From Cyrtodaria siliqua (Eukaryota > Mollusca > Bivalvia > Adapedonta > Hiatellidae), in assembly GCA_037043455.1 (NCBI GenBank), contig JAWPHD010003079.1, positions 30,001-94,000 of the forward strand: a stretch of DNA of 64,000 nt, given 5' to 3'. Shown piece by piece: positions 29,741 through 44,700 of the stretch; position 1 is the first letter of the stretch, and each line of letters begins with the position of its first letter. The notes under the pieces are model-generated. The model was not told the DNA's origin. It was given only the letters and a program-made list of their open reading frames with translations, and ran no database searches. A program made the position numbers and the translations under genes.

Positions 29741-32700
29741 GTAAATATTATTTATTTATTGATTAATTGTTACTTGTGTACACACGTGTAATACACGTGT
29801 CAATTGTGTATAGCACGTGTTTCACTGTAATAATACTGGAAATATCACTAAGTCTTGTGTTCTTCACCAGGGAGTAAGTATACAGGGAGTAAGTATACTT
29901 ACTCCCTGATTTCACTATAGTAACATTTGTGAGTATCAACCAACGAGATGAGACCATACTCTATGTTACATTAGGTAGACAATTTAAGTTTATAGCATAT
30001 ATTTATGTGGGTGTTTCCCCCACTCCCCACCGAGTACTGAATACTCTCTAATTTAGAGCTGAGTACTGAATACTCCTTCATTTTAGACCCGAGTACTGAA
30101 TACTATTAACATGGATAAACCGAGTACTGAATACTGTTTTAACTCGGGCCGTGGGTACTGAATACTCTCTACATTTGCCCTGAATACTGCGTACCAAAAA
30201 AAGGGTGGGGGTGTGGTGGGTTACAGACCCATTTAAATACAATTCGTCATTCAGAACTAAGTATTGATGTTTCGCGTATGTCACCTCCACTCCCAATACG
30301 TTTAGGTATTTGACAACACAAAGTACCTGTAAATAAAAATACATTGCAATAGCTATGCTATTTAGTAAAGAAACAATCATGATCTACACATCAATCTGAC
30401 GTTTAACCCTGTCTGAAAACAGTGCTTCCGTGGTCGAGAGGGTAAAGACGCTGCGTTTGAAACGTTTATCCTCTCATCGCTGCGGCTTCTCACTGGGACA
30501 TCCCTTTGTAAGTTAGAAATATTCGATTCCTACGGATGATTAGAGGTACAGAGAACTGGTTCTATCCAGAAATAAGTGGGTGGTCTGCCTCCACCACTGA
30601 AAATCGACCGTCATACAATGCTCCGGAAAATGACGTTAAACCCAAACAAACAAAATGTCTGAGAACCAATGTTATGTTCTGCAACATTTCATTTTAAATT
30701 GCAAACATTAGTAGATACATGTAATTAAAGTAACGATCCCGCCAACAAAAAATATTTTGAGAATCCAAACTCTATATAGACCCACTATAAATGGCTTTAA
30801 CCAGCCAGGTCAAACCCCAAAACTGGAGCGTCGAATTAAGTTACCAACTCTTAATTAATTTTACGCATATTCATTCACAGGTATTTTAAGAACCCGTGAA
30901 AAATCTATACTTTTAAACGGCACATATACATTATTATATGAATGGCCATCTGGCTAAAGTTTTGACAAACGGTTTTTTAATCGAATTTTGCCATTATTTG
31001 AAGGGTTATTTTCTTTAATATAACGCACGACAAAAGTAAAGCATTCAGTTGCAATTCGATTTTCAAATTCCAATAAAAAAAAGTAAAATACAAATATATA
31101 TATATATATAGTATTTTATTCTCTTTTTTTTTTGGTACAAAATGTTCTCCACATAATATTTAATGTTTGTACTTGTATCTTATAGATCCTACGTTAAAGA
31201 AAGTTCGTTATTATGAATTTAATTCTCTCAAATAATAATTAATTATATTCTAAATGCATTGTATCAGTATTGATCTGGCGTCTTTCTATAGTGAATGTTT
31301 TTATACGTAACCTGAGGTCATAATCGTGTAATGTGAATTCTCTATCTTATCAATGTACGCTATGGTTGTCGTTATTTCGCGGAAAAGCCATAAGATATCC
31401 GACACGTCCAAGAGTAAAGCCTTAGTATCACCCGGTTTCCGAAATCAATCTTTTTAGGTTGACTATGTGGCCGAGTGGGCTAACGCGAACGCGTCTGTTA
31501 CTTGGCGAGGCGCTGTGTCGATGTTGATGTTGGTGCGGGTTCGAATCTGTTGGTAAATGGTTGGTACACCATTTTCTCCAATTATATATAGCGAGAAATA
31601 TTTGTGAACTACCAAGGACTACCAAGTTCAACCTTCGGACGAACTACGGCAAAGCGCCTAGCTATGACGAGATACACAGAAATCAAGCGTATGCATTCAC
31701 TTCCTAAAAGGATAGCTGCATATATATACATATTGTCAAGTGACGGGAGATAAAACGACTATGATGTAGATAGATAGACGCGCCTGATAATCCGCCTTTA
31801 AAGCATAAAACACAACGATTAACAAAATGTTGATGCAAACATCAGTTTGCCGGTAGAAATATAACACACTATACATTTTATAATATAGTAACCAATTGAA
31901 TAAAAAAAGGTATTCAAATAAATAAAAGTAATCATTTGAACAAATTCGATTGAATAAATGTATTGATTATATTAATTACAACAACAATATGCTATATACA
32001 ACAACAATCGATACACTTCTCGCTTGTAACCCATTTTACAATAAAAGAGTATTAATTATAAAGAATTAGTTCACCCCGCCTTAATGCACTGCTCCAGATG
32101 TTGGGTGTTACAGAAAAGGTTAAAGCAAGGCCAGTTAAATTTGATAAAGTATTATTGACTTTGTCTTTAGCTCTTACATACTTAGACCATCAACACATAG
32201 CGCTATAGTTTTAGCATACCCATTGCATCACAGGAAGTGTCGGCCTGGGATGGTCGCATAATGGCGACTAGTATATATGGGACAATAATAAAAATATGCA
32301 ATATGTAGAAATGTTGAATCAGTCTAATGTACAGGAGCACCTTAATGAGTTGACAACTGTGCATAGTAAAGAAGACTTAGATAAAAACTTAGACGATTTT
32401 TATAATATTATATCAGAGGTTTGCAGTCCTTTGTTCAAGAAAGTAATATTTAGTGATTCTAATAAACTTTCTCAGAATAAGCCCGTGCAAAAGCAGTCGT
32501 GGTTCGATGATACAAAACGAAAACAATTTTATAGTAATTTGAATGCATATCGATCTAATAAAAATGACACAAATAGAATAAGCTTGACAAATGCGAGAAC
32601 TGAATATAAAAGTACAATTCGGAGACACAAATATGAGCATGATAAAAAACAAACGGAAAAACTAGAAAAATCTCGCTTTAAAAATGCAAAAGAGTATTGG

Positions 32701-35700
32701 CAGATGTTAAAGGGTATACATGCCCCTAAAAGATCAAACACAATCCACGTTGATACGTTTGCACGCTATTTTCAAGCCATTAATGATCCTAATGACGTAT
32801 TTTTTCAACCTGATGATGATGTTTTATTCTTTAATGAGAGATATATAAATGGTGAGATTCAAGTCATGTTTGAAGAATTAAATTTTGAAGTATCTCTGTT
32901 TGAGATTACTAAAGCTTGTAAACAACTTAAGCTTGGAAAAAGTGCAGGACCTGACAAGGTTATAAATGAATTATTTTGTTATGGAATCGACAGTACTTTA
33001 CCATATCTATTTAAACTATTTAATGCTGTTTTTAATTTAGGATATTTCCCCGTCAAATGGACGGATGGATACATTGTTCCACTACATAAAAAGGCTAGCA
33101 TTAATGACGAAGAAAACTATAGGGGTATTACACAGTAAGCACATTTGGCAAGTTGTTCACGCGAATTTTGAATAACAGACTAACCAGATGGGCTGAAAAC
33201 TATAATGCATATGTGGAAGCGCAGTCGGGATTTAGGAGTCAAATGGGTACCGTTGACAATATTTTTATTCTGCATGGTATAATAAAGCATGTAATAAATG
33301 AGGGTAAGCGTCTATATACTGCATTCGTTGATTTTACTTAAGCCTTTGACTATGTAGTTAGAGATATTCTGTGGTGTAAATTAATAAAAATAGGCAAACG
33401 GGGTAAGATGTTGGATGTTATCAAATCAATGTACGAATCTGTTAAATCAATTGTAAAACACGGGAATGAGTTGAGTGAAGAATTTACATGTTATTTGGGA
33501 GTTCGTCAGGGAGAATGTCTATCACCATTTTTGTTTGCTATGCATTTGAATGACATGGAAGATTATTTCATAGCGAACGATGTACCAGGTATTACCTTGG
33601 GAGATTTTAAATTATTGTTGCTGTTATATGCTGACGATATTGTACTTTTTTCACAAACCGTTGACGGTTTACAGAAAGGTTTAGATGTATTATATGATTA
33701 CTGCAGTAAATGGAGATTAAAAGTTAACACAAACAAAACAAAACAAAAATAATGGTATTTAGAAAAGGCGGCAGTCTACCAAGAAACCTAACATTTAGAT
33801 ATGATGGAAATATTATTGAAATAATAGACAGTTTTGTATATTTAGGAATTGTTTTTACGTCTGGAGGTTCTTTTACAACAACACTTGTTGGCTGGGCAAG
33901 CAGGAAAAGCAATTTTAAAATTAGAGAACTATATATAAAAGTTTACAGAAATTTCACCGAAACATAGGTTAAATCTTATAACTCATAAAACTTATAAAAC
34001 CAGTGTTACAATATTGTTGCGAGGTTGTTGTTTTTTTAAATTCAAATGTTATAGAACGTGTGCATCTAAAATTTTGTAAAAATATAATGGTGTGAACAAA
34101 TCAACTAAAAATGACTTTGTTTATGGTGAGTTAGCTAGAACACCCTTACGACAGTATAAATTGATAGCTATCATTAAATATTGGTTTAAAATATTGACAA
34201 GTGAAAATGCTAAATATGTTAAAGTAATATACAATATGATGTTAAATGACATACTAAATAACCCAAATAAACAAAACTGGGCATCTGCGGTACAGATATT
34301 ACTTGAGCAATTGGGTTTTAATGACGTTTGGATTTTTCAAGGTGTAGGACATACAAATGCCTTCATAACAGTGTTTAAACAAAGACTAACCGATACTTTT
34401 ATACAAAATTGGAATACACGTATACATGAATCGACTAGGGCTAACACATATTCGTTGTTTCATGAGTTTACGTATAAACCTTAGTTAGATATTGTTAAAA
34501 TAAGAAAATTCCGTGTGGTCTTGTCACAACTGAGAATGTCATCACATAGGTTACATATAGAGTCAGGGCGCTGGCATAAGCCACATACAACACCAGTTAA
34601 TGAAAGGACATGTTCCGTTTGTAACACATTGGAAGACGAATTTCATTTTATTTTAGAATGTACACTATATACTGATTTAAGGAAAATATATATAAATCGC
34701 CATTTCTGGTTTAGGCCAAATATTCCGAAGTTCATTCAGTTAATAACATGTGAAAATGAAACAACTATAAAAAATCTATCTACATATGTATATGAGGGGT
34801 TTAGACTAAGAAATTCTATTATCTATAATAATTAATCATAGTATTACAAATCAATTAGTATAGCTCTTGTTAACCATTGTTTGCTACTAACACTCATAAG
34901 TATTAAAAGATGTTGATATTAAAAATACGTGTGCAATCAAACCTGTTTAAGCGTAACAATGGATAGACACCTGTCTTAAGCAGACGTATATTTAATAGCT
35001 CTGCTATTATCTTAAATTTAATTTAAGTTACATATTATTATCTTAAATTCAATTGAAATTATATATATTTAGTGGTCAAGGTTTATTACCGGCCAATTTT
35101 GAGCCTCTGCATGAGTGACTATTTGAGACAGGTTTGAGTGTAATACAAAATAAAAAATAAAAAGATATGTGTATATATGTACGTGTATAAATGTGATAAA
35201 ATCATTCATTACATGTTGAAGTATATATAAATAATCACTATTTTACTCTCCCAAGAGAACGAAACTTGAACTGAAACACTTCTTAGTGAGTAATGGAGAA
35301 AATGTATCACAAAAAATGACATGTGACAAAATAGACTTTATATGTTGCCATTTATTACCGTGTGTTTATATAATGTATTGTGTTGTACCTGTGTACTCAT
35401 GGACCTAAAGGTCTTTTGTATTTTGAATAAATATATATATAATTCTCATTTCTTGTTGTAAAAAAGACAATTTTACTAATTTAAAGTGACATTTTTTTTT
35501 TATCTCATTGTTGTTCTATTTGTTACATTTTTAAAGCATTTTTATGTTAAAATTGTGAGTTTTAATGTGTTTTGCTTATATGGAAATGAGTGTATGAATA
35601 CAATAGTTTGGCAGCTCAGTGTTTATGTTGTTATAGGGTGCATGCATTCATGAGACAAGTTCTTTCTTAGAAGATACACGACCCTCACTTTCTGTGGATT

Positions 35701-38700
35701 TTTTGGCAGCATATGTGCCATTTTTGATGAGAATGTAAGTTATTATTATTTTTAATTAGGCCTAGATATGCAAGAGGAAGATATGCAGGACTAAAATCTA
35801 AACGCGAAGACAGACTTTGTTACAACTGCAACGTGGTTGAGGACGAATTGCATTTCCTGCTAAATTTGCCATAAGTTATACAAGATAGAGACAATTTCTC
35901 CCTAATGAGCATGATGATATGCATATATCAAAAATAATACTTAACCCAGAGTCAAAACAAGAATGTGAAAATATATGTGCATTTATTTCTAAATGTTTGT
36001 TAAAAAAACAACTAGTCTCTATTTAATACATGGAAGAACATTATTATATACACTGAACAAAATTGCTAAATATCAACTTTTATATCTTAACTAATTTTCT
36101 TATTTTAAATATATTTTAGAATAGATATATGATCTATATGAAGTATTTTGTTTTGACCCATTGTTTGTAAAACATTTATTTTTTGTTTAAATTGTTACAT
36201 TTTTTGAGAGTTACCCTCCCTTTATATGAAAACATGAAATGTACTGATAAAAACACATAACATGAGTCAAAGATCGCTTAAAGATATAAAATTCTTAAAA
36301 TTGGTATGAAATAATAGAAAACAAAAAAAAATTGACCCATTTATCGCATATTTTCCGTCTATAAAAAAAATGAAATATGTACCTCCCTTTCAATTGAATA
36401 TTGTTTGAAATTCAAGTAACTGTAATTCAGCGTTAAAGGGAGTACATCAGGCTTTTCAAAGGGGTCTAGGGGTCAGACTTAAAATAGACAAATAATGATA
36501 TTTTTTATTTTAAAGCGCCTAAACATAATGAATGATCCTAAAAGTGACCCCTTAGTTACAAGGAAATTCATTCTGTACAGTAATACGTGCTATCCTAGGT
36601 TACGCACCAGGGTTAATTTTCGATTTCGTCCTAGCTATATGGTGTATTCGAAGTTTAAACCTTAACAATATGGTTCCAACATCATATTTTGATGGATATA
36701 AGTGTTTTATCATGAATTGGAACATTTTTATCATTTAAGATATTTATAGAAAAATCATGATGTACTCCCTTTAACATTAAATATTTCGAAAATTTCTTTT
36801 GCAAACGCATTTGTAGTGGAAATGCTAGTAAAACATGATGTCAAAATAATTTTAACTGGCATATTTTAGAATTAACAACATTGAAAGCTTCACTAATTCG
36901 AAGTACTTAATAAAATTCTATATACCCAGTTGTATAAGTGTTATAACTTATTTCTAAGAAAACAAATTGACTTAAACGTATTAAAATATGTTCATGCAAT
37001 CAGAGCAGACGATTTACACTCGTTATTTTGCAGTTTAACCGTATCTCTAATCAAGCTCAAAATACACAAAACAATGAGAATATTATTGACATATTCTTAG
37101 GTTGATACTTAGCAATTTGGTTTAGTATATAGTGCTAGTTTGATAATTCATAGAGAAAATTTATATAAGTTAAACTAGGTAGGTGGGTGGTAGGGAGGTA
37201 GGGGCGTTCCTGCGTGCCTGCATGCACGTATGCGTGTAGCAGTGAGCTCAATAATCAACATTATAGTGCTGCCTCACTATAAAGCATGTCGCAGACACAT
37301 GCCATGATACCCCACCCATTTAAATTATACTGACATCGAGCCGACAGTCTTATAACTAACCTTCATAAGTAGGCTACTAGTTATATGTTGTCAATCATAA
37401 CATGAGTGCGAGTTGACTAACTACTTATAAATAATCGTATGATAAATGCATATGTTAACTACTATAAACTAGACAATACCGGTTTACGTATGGGTAACTA
37501 TAGTAGAAGTGTAATGTTAAGGGTTTCGAATTACCTCCTTTCAGTAACGCCCGCCAAATGGAGCGGCATTACTCAAGTGATAACATTGATAATTGAATCC
37601 CTTATCCCTTAGGATAATTGAATTGAATGTTGTTTAACGGCTCATCAACACAGTATATGTTATTCAGAGCCGCCCCAGAGAGAGGGGAAGGATACATAGT
37701 AATCCGGGAACCGTGCCCTACTCTTATTATCAAATAGATTCCTATGGTTTTTTAACGTGCTCGGAGGATAGGCCGATACACGGGACCGCCCGGTTTACGT
37801 CCCCATCCGACGAACGAGGCTAAGGGAAAGTGCCTTGCCCAAGAACACACCGACGAAACTCAGAGGCACCACGGAGGATTGAACCGGGGGCCTCCGGTTA
37901 CAAATCCGCCGCGCTACCGACTGATAACATTGATAAGGAATGACATTTAATCAGATTCATACACCTCAAATAAACTCAAATTATGACAGATCTGACGATG
38001 ATTATCAGTGGGGCCCTTCCAGGAGTGGTCCATGTTCCCTTGTTCCCTGAAAATATGACCCAATGCTCCCTTTTTTCCAAAAAATATTTTGCTTTGTTCC
38101 CCAAAAATATTTTTCCAATGTTCCCCAAAAATATTACCAATAGCAGACAATGTTCCCTTTTTCCCCAAAAATAAATGGCCATGTTCCCTTGTTCCTCAAA
38201 AACCCTTGGAGACCCTCATTAGTACGTAAAATGATTTATGACAGTCATATAACTTATGGAGATTTAGATTACGTAGCCAAATACTACTTCGCAAAAGTCG
38301 CAAAACTGATAATCTCAGTTTCATATGTGTTGCCTTGTGCCGTATGGAAATGCCGCCGATATGTTGCCGGATTCATTTTACAGAACATGTACTGGTAACA
38401 TAACAAAAATATAACAAACTTTAAGAAAATAAGAAAAATGACTCCGACATGGAAGAATTACATTGGTAGGGGTTTTTCATGCAAAAGTATGCTCCATCAA
38501 ACATATATATGTATTCGTTTTAGAATTCTATCCAATAATATTTTTAATTTGTTGGATAAATCTAAAATAAAAACCTAACAGTTTTATTGGAAACTATTTT
38601 ATTTCCTTAATTACTGCTGTTCCAGAACAAAAGGGTTTTCATGTGAAAAGCCCTATCAAAATAATGTTACGGCTTCAATTTTATGTTTTTATTTCGCAAT

Positions 38701-41700
38701 CGAGTTCCAGGTATTTAAAATAAACTTTCAGTTCTAGTATTGTCAAAATTGTTTACGAAAACAACAGAATGGCTGCATCCATATTTTAAAATGCATTGCG
38801 TTACAATTCTGTATCATTATTTAAAGGAAATGTTGGCATATATTCAAACGTTTGTTTTTTATTTAGTTTCAAAAAAATTGGAAAAGGATGAAATAATGGC
38901 CAAAATCGGATGAAAACAAAGAATATCGATCATTTGAAGATTGTTATAATACGGATATGCAAGCGCAATGTTAGACCTATGCCGTCGTAGTTCTAAATAA
39001 ACATATATATTATATATTCTGTGATGAATTATAGAAATTTCCCAGTTTGAGAAAATCTATAGCATATCCCTTCCTCTACTGTGCTATCTCGCCTAGTGTG
39101 CAAGATAGCACAGTAGCCAAATATTATGAACTAAACGATAGACGTCACGATATTACGTCACGAATTGACGTCATGATATTACTCCGCGCTGTCGCCAAAG
39201 GAGTGACAAAAGAAGGAATACTTGTGTCAAAAGACGATTGGAAAGAAATTCATCACAAAATATATATTATATAGTTTAATTAACATTTTTGTCGTGATAC
39301 GGAAAATAATTCACTCGTGAGAAATATTCTTGCGATATAGAAACTCGTGCGTTTTCGTGAGAAATATTCTTGCGATATAGAAACTCGTGCAAAAACGCAC
39401 TCGTTTCTAAATCGCAAGAAAATCGCAAGAATATTTCTCTCGAAAACGCACGAGTTTCTATATCTGGAATATTACTCACTCGGGAATTATTTCCCGTATC
39501 ACTTCAACAATGTTAAACTCTACATGTATGACATATTGATAAATATCATTCAAAGCAAAGCAATCACTACAGTTGAATGCAACCTCCTTAAAAGATTATA
39601 TAACACTATAACACTTTAGTATACTTATTGTTCACACTTGCTGTGATTGTAATTTAGAACTATGATGTCATAGTTCCCAAAATGGCGGCTTCCACGTTCG
39701 TTTTTAACAGTCTATGAATGGTCATAATGTATTTTCTTTTCTTTTTGTCTAATAAAGTCTGCTATGTATCAGAGTGAACTTTCTTCTTTAAACATGTAAT
39801 ATTTTTTTCTCTCATCTTATTTACAGTTTTTAAGAACAACTTTCAAAACACTACTTACGTGCAACAATGGTCTGAATGGTATAATACCGACAACCCGACG
39901 ATAAGTGGAGGCGATGATGAAAGCGTATATGCCATACGACAGGTGATATATGTTATAAAGTAACTCACCAAAAACAGCAAAATTACAGAACGGTTCATCA
40001 AAACTCGATCCATGTGTTCAAGTAATATAATAATGTATATGTGACGATTAAAAGTATAAGTATATTCACGGGTTCTTAAAATACCGTGATTGATTATGTG
40101 TAAAATGAATTATGAGTTGGTAACTCTTAATTCGATGCTCCAGTTTTGAGGTTTTGTCTGGCTGGTTAATGTCGTTTATGTTGTGTTTATAAAGTTTGGA
40201 GTCTCAAAATATGTAAGTTAAAATGTGGCTGTTGTTGGCGGGATAGCTACTTTAAATCATACGTTTTACAGACAAAGGCGGTGTATAGAAATATGTTTAC
40301 GCAGGAAGTGTCATGCGTATTATTTAAGTGTTGCACTTTTAAACAGGGTTGGAAATGCTGGGATCGCCTTAACATGGAAAAAGGGTCAAAGAAACGTAAA
40401 AGTGTTTTCGGCTGTAAAAAAAATCATATTAACCACTATTAATTGCACAACATAACAGCATGGGACAGTATCTATTTATATTTACGTATTTTACTCAGCT
40501 ACTCTAAATATTGTTTCTCTTACTTCAGCGCGGGTTACAGGTATGTGGTGGTAACTCCCCTATAGACTCCATCTGTTGTCTGGCTGACAACCATTCCGTT
40601 GTATTCAGGACGAACAACAGTACCTTCAAGCTCAGCAATCCGTGCACTATCACGGGCATTGTTTGCCTGGAAGCTGATCAAGTAGCTAATGAAAAATGCA
40701 AAGATTTCAAAATCAGTTTCGCATGTCCGAGTAAGTTTTTTTTGTCTGTTTGTGTTTCCCCTTGCTTAGTTTAATAGAGGAAATCTCTAATTGCAATGCA
40801 TTTGCCTTATTATGGATTCAGTATTAGAAAAAAAAACATAATATTAAAAATAGTTTAGATCCGCTCACAAACAGCGGTTGAGAGAGAGAGATAAGGAGTG
40901 CAGAGTAATTCGGACTCACCCTACCCTTACTATCGAACAGATTATGTTGGTTCTTTTACGTCTCCTGAAGTTTGCTCGTGGGTTGCCACCAGGTTAACGC
41001 AGTCTGCCGTCGGACGAGTCACTGGGAGAAAATGACTTGCTTCTCGAATCCGCCACAATTTGGTTATGATGCTAGACCACGTGCATAGTCACACATCAGA
41101 CTAATCGGGTGCTACTGCCTAGGCCACTAATTGTATAAATGTTTAACAAGCAAGATTTTACGCAAGCGTAAAATAGCTGCTAGAGACAAGAAGTTAACAT
41201 AATAATATATCAAGTCACGGGTGTTACAACAATATTGAAGACCAAAAATGTTGTCACGGAGACATAAACGCCACGACCGTTTTTCCTACATTTTTCCCGA
41301 TTTTTAACATCAGTTCTTCCTACCAAGCATTTTAAATCAATGTGGGCGACCTCGCTTCTTTCTGTTCAAACACCTTGACATGCCTTACATATTGATTACA
41401 ATTACCTTGTAACACGACCAGCTAGAAGTACCACAGAAATACAATTGTTTACATGTGTTAGAGTGTACATTACAATATATATGTAAATTGGGTGTCCCGG
41501 CTCAGAGATCTCGCTTCGCTCGATCCTGATCCGGTAACACCCAATTTACATATATATGTATATTCACAATCACCATGAAATGGTGATTTACTTGATTTAT
41601 TAAAACTTTTTTAAAATAGGGGTAGTGAAGATTGCAAGTTTAATTTTTTTTATAAGTTATCAAAATTATAAAATGTTTATTTAATACAAAACAAATTTGT

Positions 41701-44700
41701 TGATTTGTTATTAAAATTTTACTCAAATCAACAATTTTCCGACCTTGAATACAAAGGTGGTGGATCGTACTCATACACATTACTAAAACAATTTATTACA
41801 CACTTTTTAGACTTTTTTGTAATGTTGCCATTGCTTCCTTTCTTCCCTGCTCTACTAGTTCTTTTTTTTGAGCTTCACTTATTTCAGCCTTTTTTTGTTT
41901 GGTGTCTTCTTTTAAACTATAATATTTATCTAACTCATCTAAAATCATCTTAAACTCTTGATCAGATATTTGTGCATCACTCAACGCTTTTGATATTAAC
42001 TGCTTTATACTATTTAACTTAGACTCTGCCAAAGTTTTTATTTCATGATGTTTTTGAGCTTTTGCACTAAGCTTGCGTCTGATAAAATTAATACAAACAC
42101 CTGTAGCTCCACATACTATTGCTGCTATTTCTAAAGGTAATAAAACTGGAATAACAAATCCAATCCCAGCCATAATAACACCTGCTGATATCAAGGTAGT
42201 GTCAATTCCATCTGTAATATTAATACCACGTTTATATTTTTTATAAAGAGACTGACGTATATCTCGTTCTGTAATTAACTTTTTTTCAATCTCTGAAATC
42301 TTTTGTAATCTATAATTTTGTCCGTTTTCCACTGAATTTTCCACTGACAAATCAGGATATAAACTTGGTGCTGTCGGTTGCTTTGGCATTTTTTTATTAA
42401 TAAATAAAAAATTAAATTAATTCAATTAATAATGATGCCACCGTATTTACAGCGGTAGCGTTAGCAACCTTGCATACAAAGTTAACAACAGAACCAGCAC
42501 CAATCTCTAAAGGTTCATCAAAGTTATCATGATTGCGTGGAATGATGTGAAGCGTTATACCATAATTTGGTTGTTCAACACCATTGACAGAAACTATTAC
42601 AGTTACGTCACCAACTAATCGGTCACTTGCTAAACCTATTCCCATAATCCGTCCACGGCGTGTCATTACATGCCCCACATTTGATTCTGCCCCACCATTA
42701 CCAAATGAGAGTATTCTATTTAATACAATTGGGCCCTTAGCCTCTGCAAATATTGTTATAATTCCATATTTAAGATTATCAACTCTATCTCTCAAATGAT
42801 TAAACTGGCTAACAAAAGGCACAATTCGCCTATATAAATCTTGAACATCATTTATCAAAGCCTCTAAGTCTTCTGTTTTTTTAGGGCTTGGTGGTCCAAA
42901 TATACTCATTGTTTTTTTTATAAAAATATATTTTTTAAATAATTTCTAAAACACAACTCATAGGCAAACCGTGATTATCTATCTTGTTGCCATACTCATC
43001 TCTGACTTCTATTTTCAATTCAGTAATTGCATCATTTGTAAGACAGTGATATTCAGGATAAAAACTTGTATATACAATATCTCCATACTGCTTATTTACC
43101 ACAGGTACAACACCTATAATAGTGCTTGGTGCACCATTGAAATAATTACTACTCGTATTAACTTGTTTCAGATGAACATATAGCTGTTTATAAGGAGCTA
43201 AATCAATTGGGTAATCTCCTGAAGTAAGGCCTGTCAACCATTTTCTGTCTTTGAATCCCAGCATTTTTTAAAGACCGCTTGATATTCGTGTCTCTATTGA
43301 CGTTACTAAAATGGCTTTAGCACCTTGCGCATAAATGGTTAGGATAATATTTTCATTTAAAGTTTTAAAAACTTTTATCAAGTCTTCAAAGTTATAGAGT
43401 CCATTTGGTAAATGTGCTATTTTATCTGGGCTTCGTGTCTTTATGGTTTCATGAATAATATTAAACCAACCGATAGTGTATGTAAAACTTTTTAATCCAA
43501 CGCGCTTAGTTCCATCTCTATTATCGATATACTGTTGTAAATTAATAGAGTTGTCTATGTTTGAAATTGTATGAAACATTATTTTTTTTAATATATATAT
43601 ATAAAAACACAAATAAAAATGATTTCTGAAGAATTCAAATATAACCCAGATGCTCACTATTTAAATACTTTCAGCAAGAAAGTGATAGATATAATAAATC
43701 AAAACATAGTCATTACATCAGACGGTAAAGACTTTAAAGCATCATTTCCAAATGTCTTTGAAAAATACAAACTTTCATACGTCAAATCAGATGCTATAGT
43801 CCAACGTTGGGGAACAGATTGGATGTTATTTTGGCAGAATCAGTTAAACTTTGCTATTTGGTGTGCGACCACTGGATGTGGTATTGATTTCAACAATCAT
43901 CTAAAAGCTGATACTCTGGTTGGTTCGTTATTTCGATTTCATGTCTATTACCAAGTCAGAAGAATATTATTTGAGATAAGTGTAGCATTGCCGCAAGACT
44001 CAAATTGGAATGCTTTTAATAACACATATAACCGAAACGCATACGAGAGAATATGCAAGGAGTTTAACGTTGACTTATATTCAGACTGGAGACAGAAACA
44101 AAGCTATAATAATGGTCTAGGAACAATTTATAATTACTGGACAAATATTGGTTATCATCCTTTGGTAAATACTGCATACGACAACAAAACGATGAGTTTT
44201 ACAGTCTATGAGAGTGATAAAACATATCATATTGATCACATTGCGCAAGGATTTGAGGCTGATAATAGTTGGTCTACTTTTATACTAGATGATTCATCTG
44301 GATTTACAAGAGCAGGAGTAGAAAGAATCAATGACAGCATAAGAACATACTGCTGGGCAATTCTTGGTTCACAATCACAAACAAGAACAGATATACTTGG
44401 AACTGGAACAGCATTTGATGCACAAAAACAATTTTTAGCAAATGTAGAGGACGCAATAAATAGCCCCATCGACTTACCCAGTCAAATTTCAAGATATGAA
44501 AACACCCTAAAATATGCAAGAAGTAAAGCAAATTTTGTCTATGGAAGTGGATTGTATATGTCTCCGAGCGACATGGAATTAAGAATTGGAACAATACAAG
44601 ACTACAATAATGAAATTGTAATAGCAACCGATGCACAAGCATTAGGATTGAATAATGATGTAAATGTAAAACCAGTGCCACCAAAAAATATTCAACCTTT

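Larger units (their letters stand above)
29741..39826 (+). other. gene B intron 1
   Basis: GT-AG intron of 10.1 kb holding a palindrome, GAGTACTGAATACT repeats, two SINEs, a decayed LINE, a TTAA MITE, a fold-back MITE and low-complexity DNA. Confidence 0.7.

Noticed and set aside
37947..38182. Gly/Lys/Phe-rich ORFs on both strands
   Set aside because: Low-complexity repeats of TGTTCCCCAAAAATAT type.
43580..43657. Longer start for the minor capsid N-terminal part
   Set aside because: It would overlap the divergent 424-aa gene and encode a promoter-derived hydrophobic leader.
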